A stretch of 16,861 bases of DNA, from the NCBI GenBank assembly GCA_945860325.1, contig CAMARL010000019.1, forward strand, positions 1 to 16,861, in the 5' to 3' direction. The notes below the pieces were generated by a model. The model saw nothing but the letters and a program-made list of their open reading frames with translations, made no database searches and was not told the DNA's origin. Shown one piece after another: positions 15,640-16,861 of this stretch; the stretch's first letter is position 1, and every line of letters begins with the position of its first letter. The DNA is from Spirosoma fluviale (GTDB lineage: Bacteria; Bacteroidota; Bacteroidia; Cytophagales; Spirosomataceae). Both the position numbers and the translations under genes were made by a program.

Positions 15640-16338
15640 TTATTGACCTAGCAGGAAGATGCAAGGTCTTTTATGTAAATCGGGATTTTCGCTTTTCCAG
15701 GTGTGCGCCGACTTAGTTTGGATAAATCCTGATGGGCTTGTTACTTCGCAAGCAATGCAGATTAATAAATTCGCGGGAGAGTTATTAATAAGATCTTCTA
15801 GCATCGCATTATTTCTAAAAGGTGTTTCAATAAATAAGTGGGTAAACCCAGTTTTTTCTACCTCTCTTGCTAAAAGATTTATTTTTTTAGCTTTCAAATC
15901 TTTATCTATCGGTAAATAACCATGAAATGTGAAGTTTTGACCTGAAAATCCAGAGCCCATCAGTGCCAGTAAAATGGAAGATGGACCTACTAAAGGGATC
16001 ACCTCAATATTCATTTCTTGAGCGATGGAAACCGCTAATGCTCCAGGATCTGCTATCCCTGGGCAACCCGCTTCTGATAATACCCCTACGTATTCCTCTT
16101 GTTTGTGCTTAGAAATAAAAGATGAAATCATGGATCGGGTACTGTCTTTATCTAAAATTTCAAAAGTTAGCTCATCGATATTAATTCCTAATTTCAGTTC
16201 GCTGATAAACCTTCTGGCGGTTCTGACATTTTCAACTAAATAATGCTTGCATAAAAGCGCATATTTCGAGACGTCTGCAGGCAACACTTCCGATGCAGTA
16301 TTTTCTGAGATGGGGCAGGGGATGAGGACTAATTTCAT
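15640..16338 (-). CDS. Tetrapyrrole-methylase-fold SAM-dependent methyltransferase (RsmI-like)
   Basis: From the ATG at 16338 the product is 232 residues starting MKLVLIPCPISENTA; an in-frame ATG further upstream (16392) would run inside the hydrolase gene and is rejected. The RsmI-type motif GVLSEAGCPGIADPGA (85-100) and PLVGPSSILLALMGSGFSGQNFTFHGYLP are clear, followed by THLFIETPFRNNAML. RsmI 2'-O-methylates C1402 of 16S rRNA; this shorter protein lacks the C-terminal helical domain of RsmI and may be a Bacteroidota paralogue with another RNA or small-molecule substrate. Its start overlaps the hydrolase stop by 4 bases (ATGA). Confidence 0.85.
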   Translation of the reverse strand: MKLVLIPCPISENTASEVLPADVSKYALLCKHYLVENVRTARRFISELKLGINIDELTFEILDKDSTRSMISSFISKHKQEEYVGVLSEAGCPGIADPGALAVSIAQEMNIEVIPLVGPSSILLALMGSGFSGQNFTFHGYLPIDKDLKAKKINLLAREVEKTGFTHLFIETPFRNNAMLEDLINNSPANLLICIACEVTSPSGFIQTKSAHTWKSENPDLHKRPCIFLLGQ

Positions 16339-16861
16339 AGTATGCTGTTTAATACTTCCATAAATGCAAGGGGCTGATCTGCTTGAACCCAATGACTTGC
16401 CTGGGGAATTTCAAACAATTCAAAATTGGGAAATATTTCCGAGATTAATCGTTGGTCCTCCGGTTGAATGTAATGCGATTCAGCACCTTTAATAAAAATG
16501 GCAATGGTTTCGGATGGTTGATGGACCCATAATTCTAATCCCACCACATCAATATTTTTAGTAATGACTTGTAAATTTATTTTCCATTCAAAACCATTTT
16601 CTCCAGTCCTATGAAGGTTTTTTAATAGAAATTGGCGCACGCCCTCATTGTCCTCAAATCGCTTCATGTGCTCATTAGCCGCCTGTCTATTCTCCAAATG
16701 TGCTACATCTAAGCTATTTAAACCCTCTAAAATTAAGCTATGATGCACAGGATAAAATTTAGGCGCAATGTCCACAACCACTATTTTATGGGCTATGCCG
16801 GGGTGATTTAGGTCAAATTGCATCACCACTTTCCCGCCCATGGAATGACCGATCAACAAGG
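16335..16861 (-). CDS. Alpha/beta hydrolase, YbfF-like (cut by the window edge)
   Basis: Only the C-terminal portion is in the window; the reading frame remains open to the last base, so the N-terminus lies beyond 16861. The visible part opens at the nucleophile elbow LIGHSMGGKVVMQF (GxSxG) and continues with KIVVVDIAPKFYP, whose Asp is a candidate acid of the triad, and ends with the catalytic histidine in QASHWVQADQPLAF. This pattern matches YbfF-type esterases. The GxxSDYI position common in the family reads GAESHYI here. The substrate is unknown. The stop overlaps the downstream methyltransferase start, indicating cotranscription. Confidence 0.85.
   Translation of the reverse strand, partial: LLIGHSMGGKVVMQFDLNHPGIAHKIVVVDIAPKFYPVHHSLILEGLNSLDVAHLENRQAANEHMKRFEDNEGVRQFLLKNLHRTGENGFEWKINLQVITKNIDVVGLELWVHQPSETIAIFIKGAESHYIQPEDQRLISEIFPNFELFEIPQASHWVQADQPLAFMEVLNSIL

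Noticed and set aside
1..16861. CRISPR array, tRNA or rRNA genes, insertion sequence or defence system
   Set aside because: No spaced direct repeats, cloverleaf-like segments, transposase or terminal inverted repeats, or defence-type gene pairs were found; nearly all of the window is accounted for by housekeeping genes.

Overview
The window looks like ordinary core chromosome of a member of the Bacteroidota, most likely a low-GC Cytophagales-type bacterium. This rests on a PorX response regulator of the type IX secretion/gliding system, a DUF3078 outer-membrane-type protein, CMP-Kdo synthetase (so a Gram-negative envelope), the TIGR02757 family, and starts without obvious Shine-Dalgarno sequences. 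No species can be named from the sequence. The window is about 97% coding. I see no rRNA, tRNA, CRISPR array, insertion sequence or prophage. The only mobile-element-like gene is a free-standing NUMOD4/HNH endonuclease-like gene.

Layout from left to right. porX (minus strand) is divergent from a two-gene unit (plus) of an IscA/HesB-like protein and a Ppx/GppA phosphatase. A run of six tightly packed minus-strand genes follows, transcribed from about 7311 down to 2896: DUF4905-like protein, LysM/DPBB protein, a 54-residue membrane protein, TIGR02757, an aldose-1-epimerase-like enzyme and a DUF3078 protein. Divergent from this run on the plus strand are kdsB and then, after a 97-base spacer, metH-metF. 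The NUMOD4/HNH gene (minus) overlaps the end of metF and is divergent from a small CoA-binding-domain protein (plus). The window ends with a minus-strand run: alpha/beta hydrolase (cut by the window edge), a tetrapyrrole-methylase-type methyltransferase, a glyoxalase-II-like metallo-hydrolase, pssA and purS. Most junctions in that run are 4-base ATGA overlaps.

Functional links. metH and metF form the one-carbon/methionine branch: MetF makes 5-methyl-THF and MetH uses it to methylate homocysteine. kdsB and the LysM and DUF3078 proteins serve the envelope, pssA makes phosphatidylserine, and purS is a subunit of a purine biosynthesis enzyme. PorX links envelope signalling to secretion; its partner kinase PorY is not in the window.

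I did not find a convincing undescribed multi-gene system. The points most worth a second look are the NUMOD4/HNH gene with its helix-turn-helix tail, a perfect 18-base palindrome in the porX/iscA-like divergent region, an IscA-like protein with a single cysteine, a short membrane-protein gene inside the six-gene run, and convergent gene pairs with no intergenic space at all.
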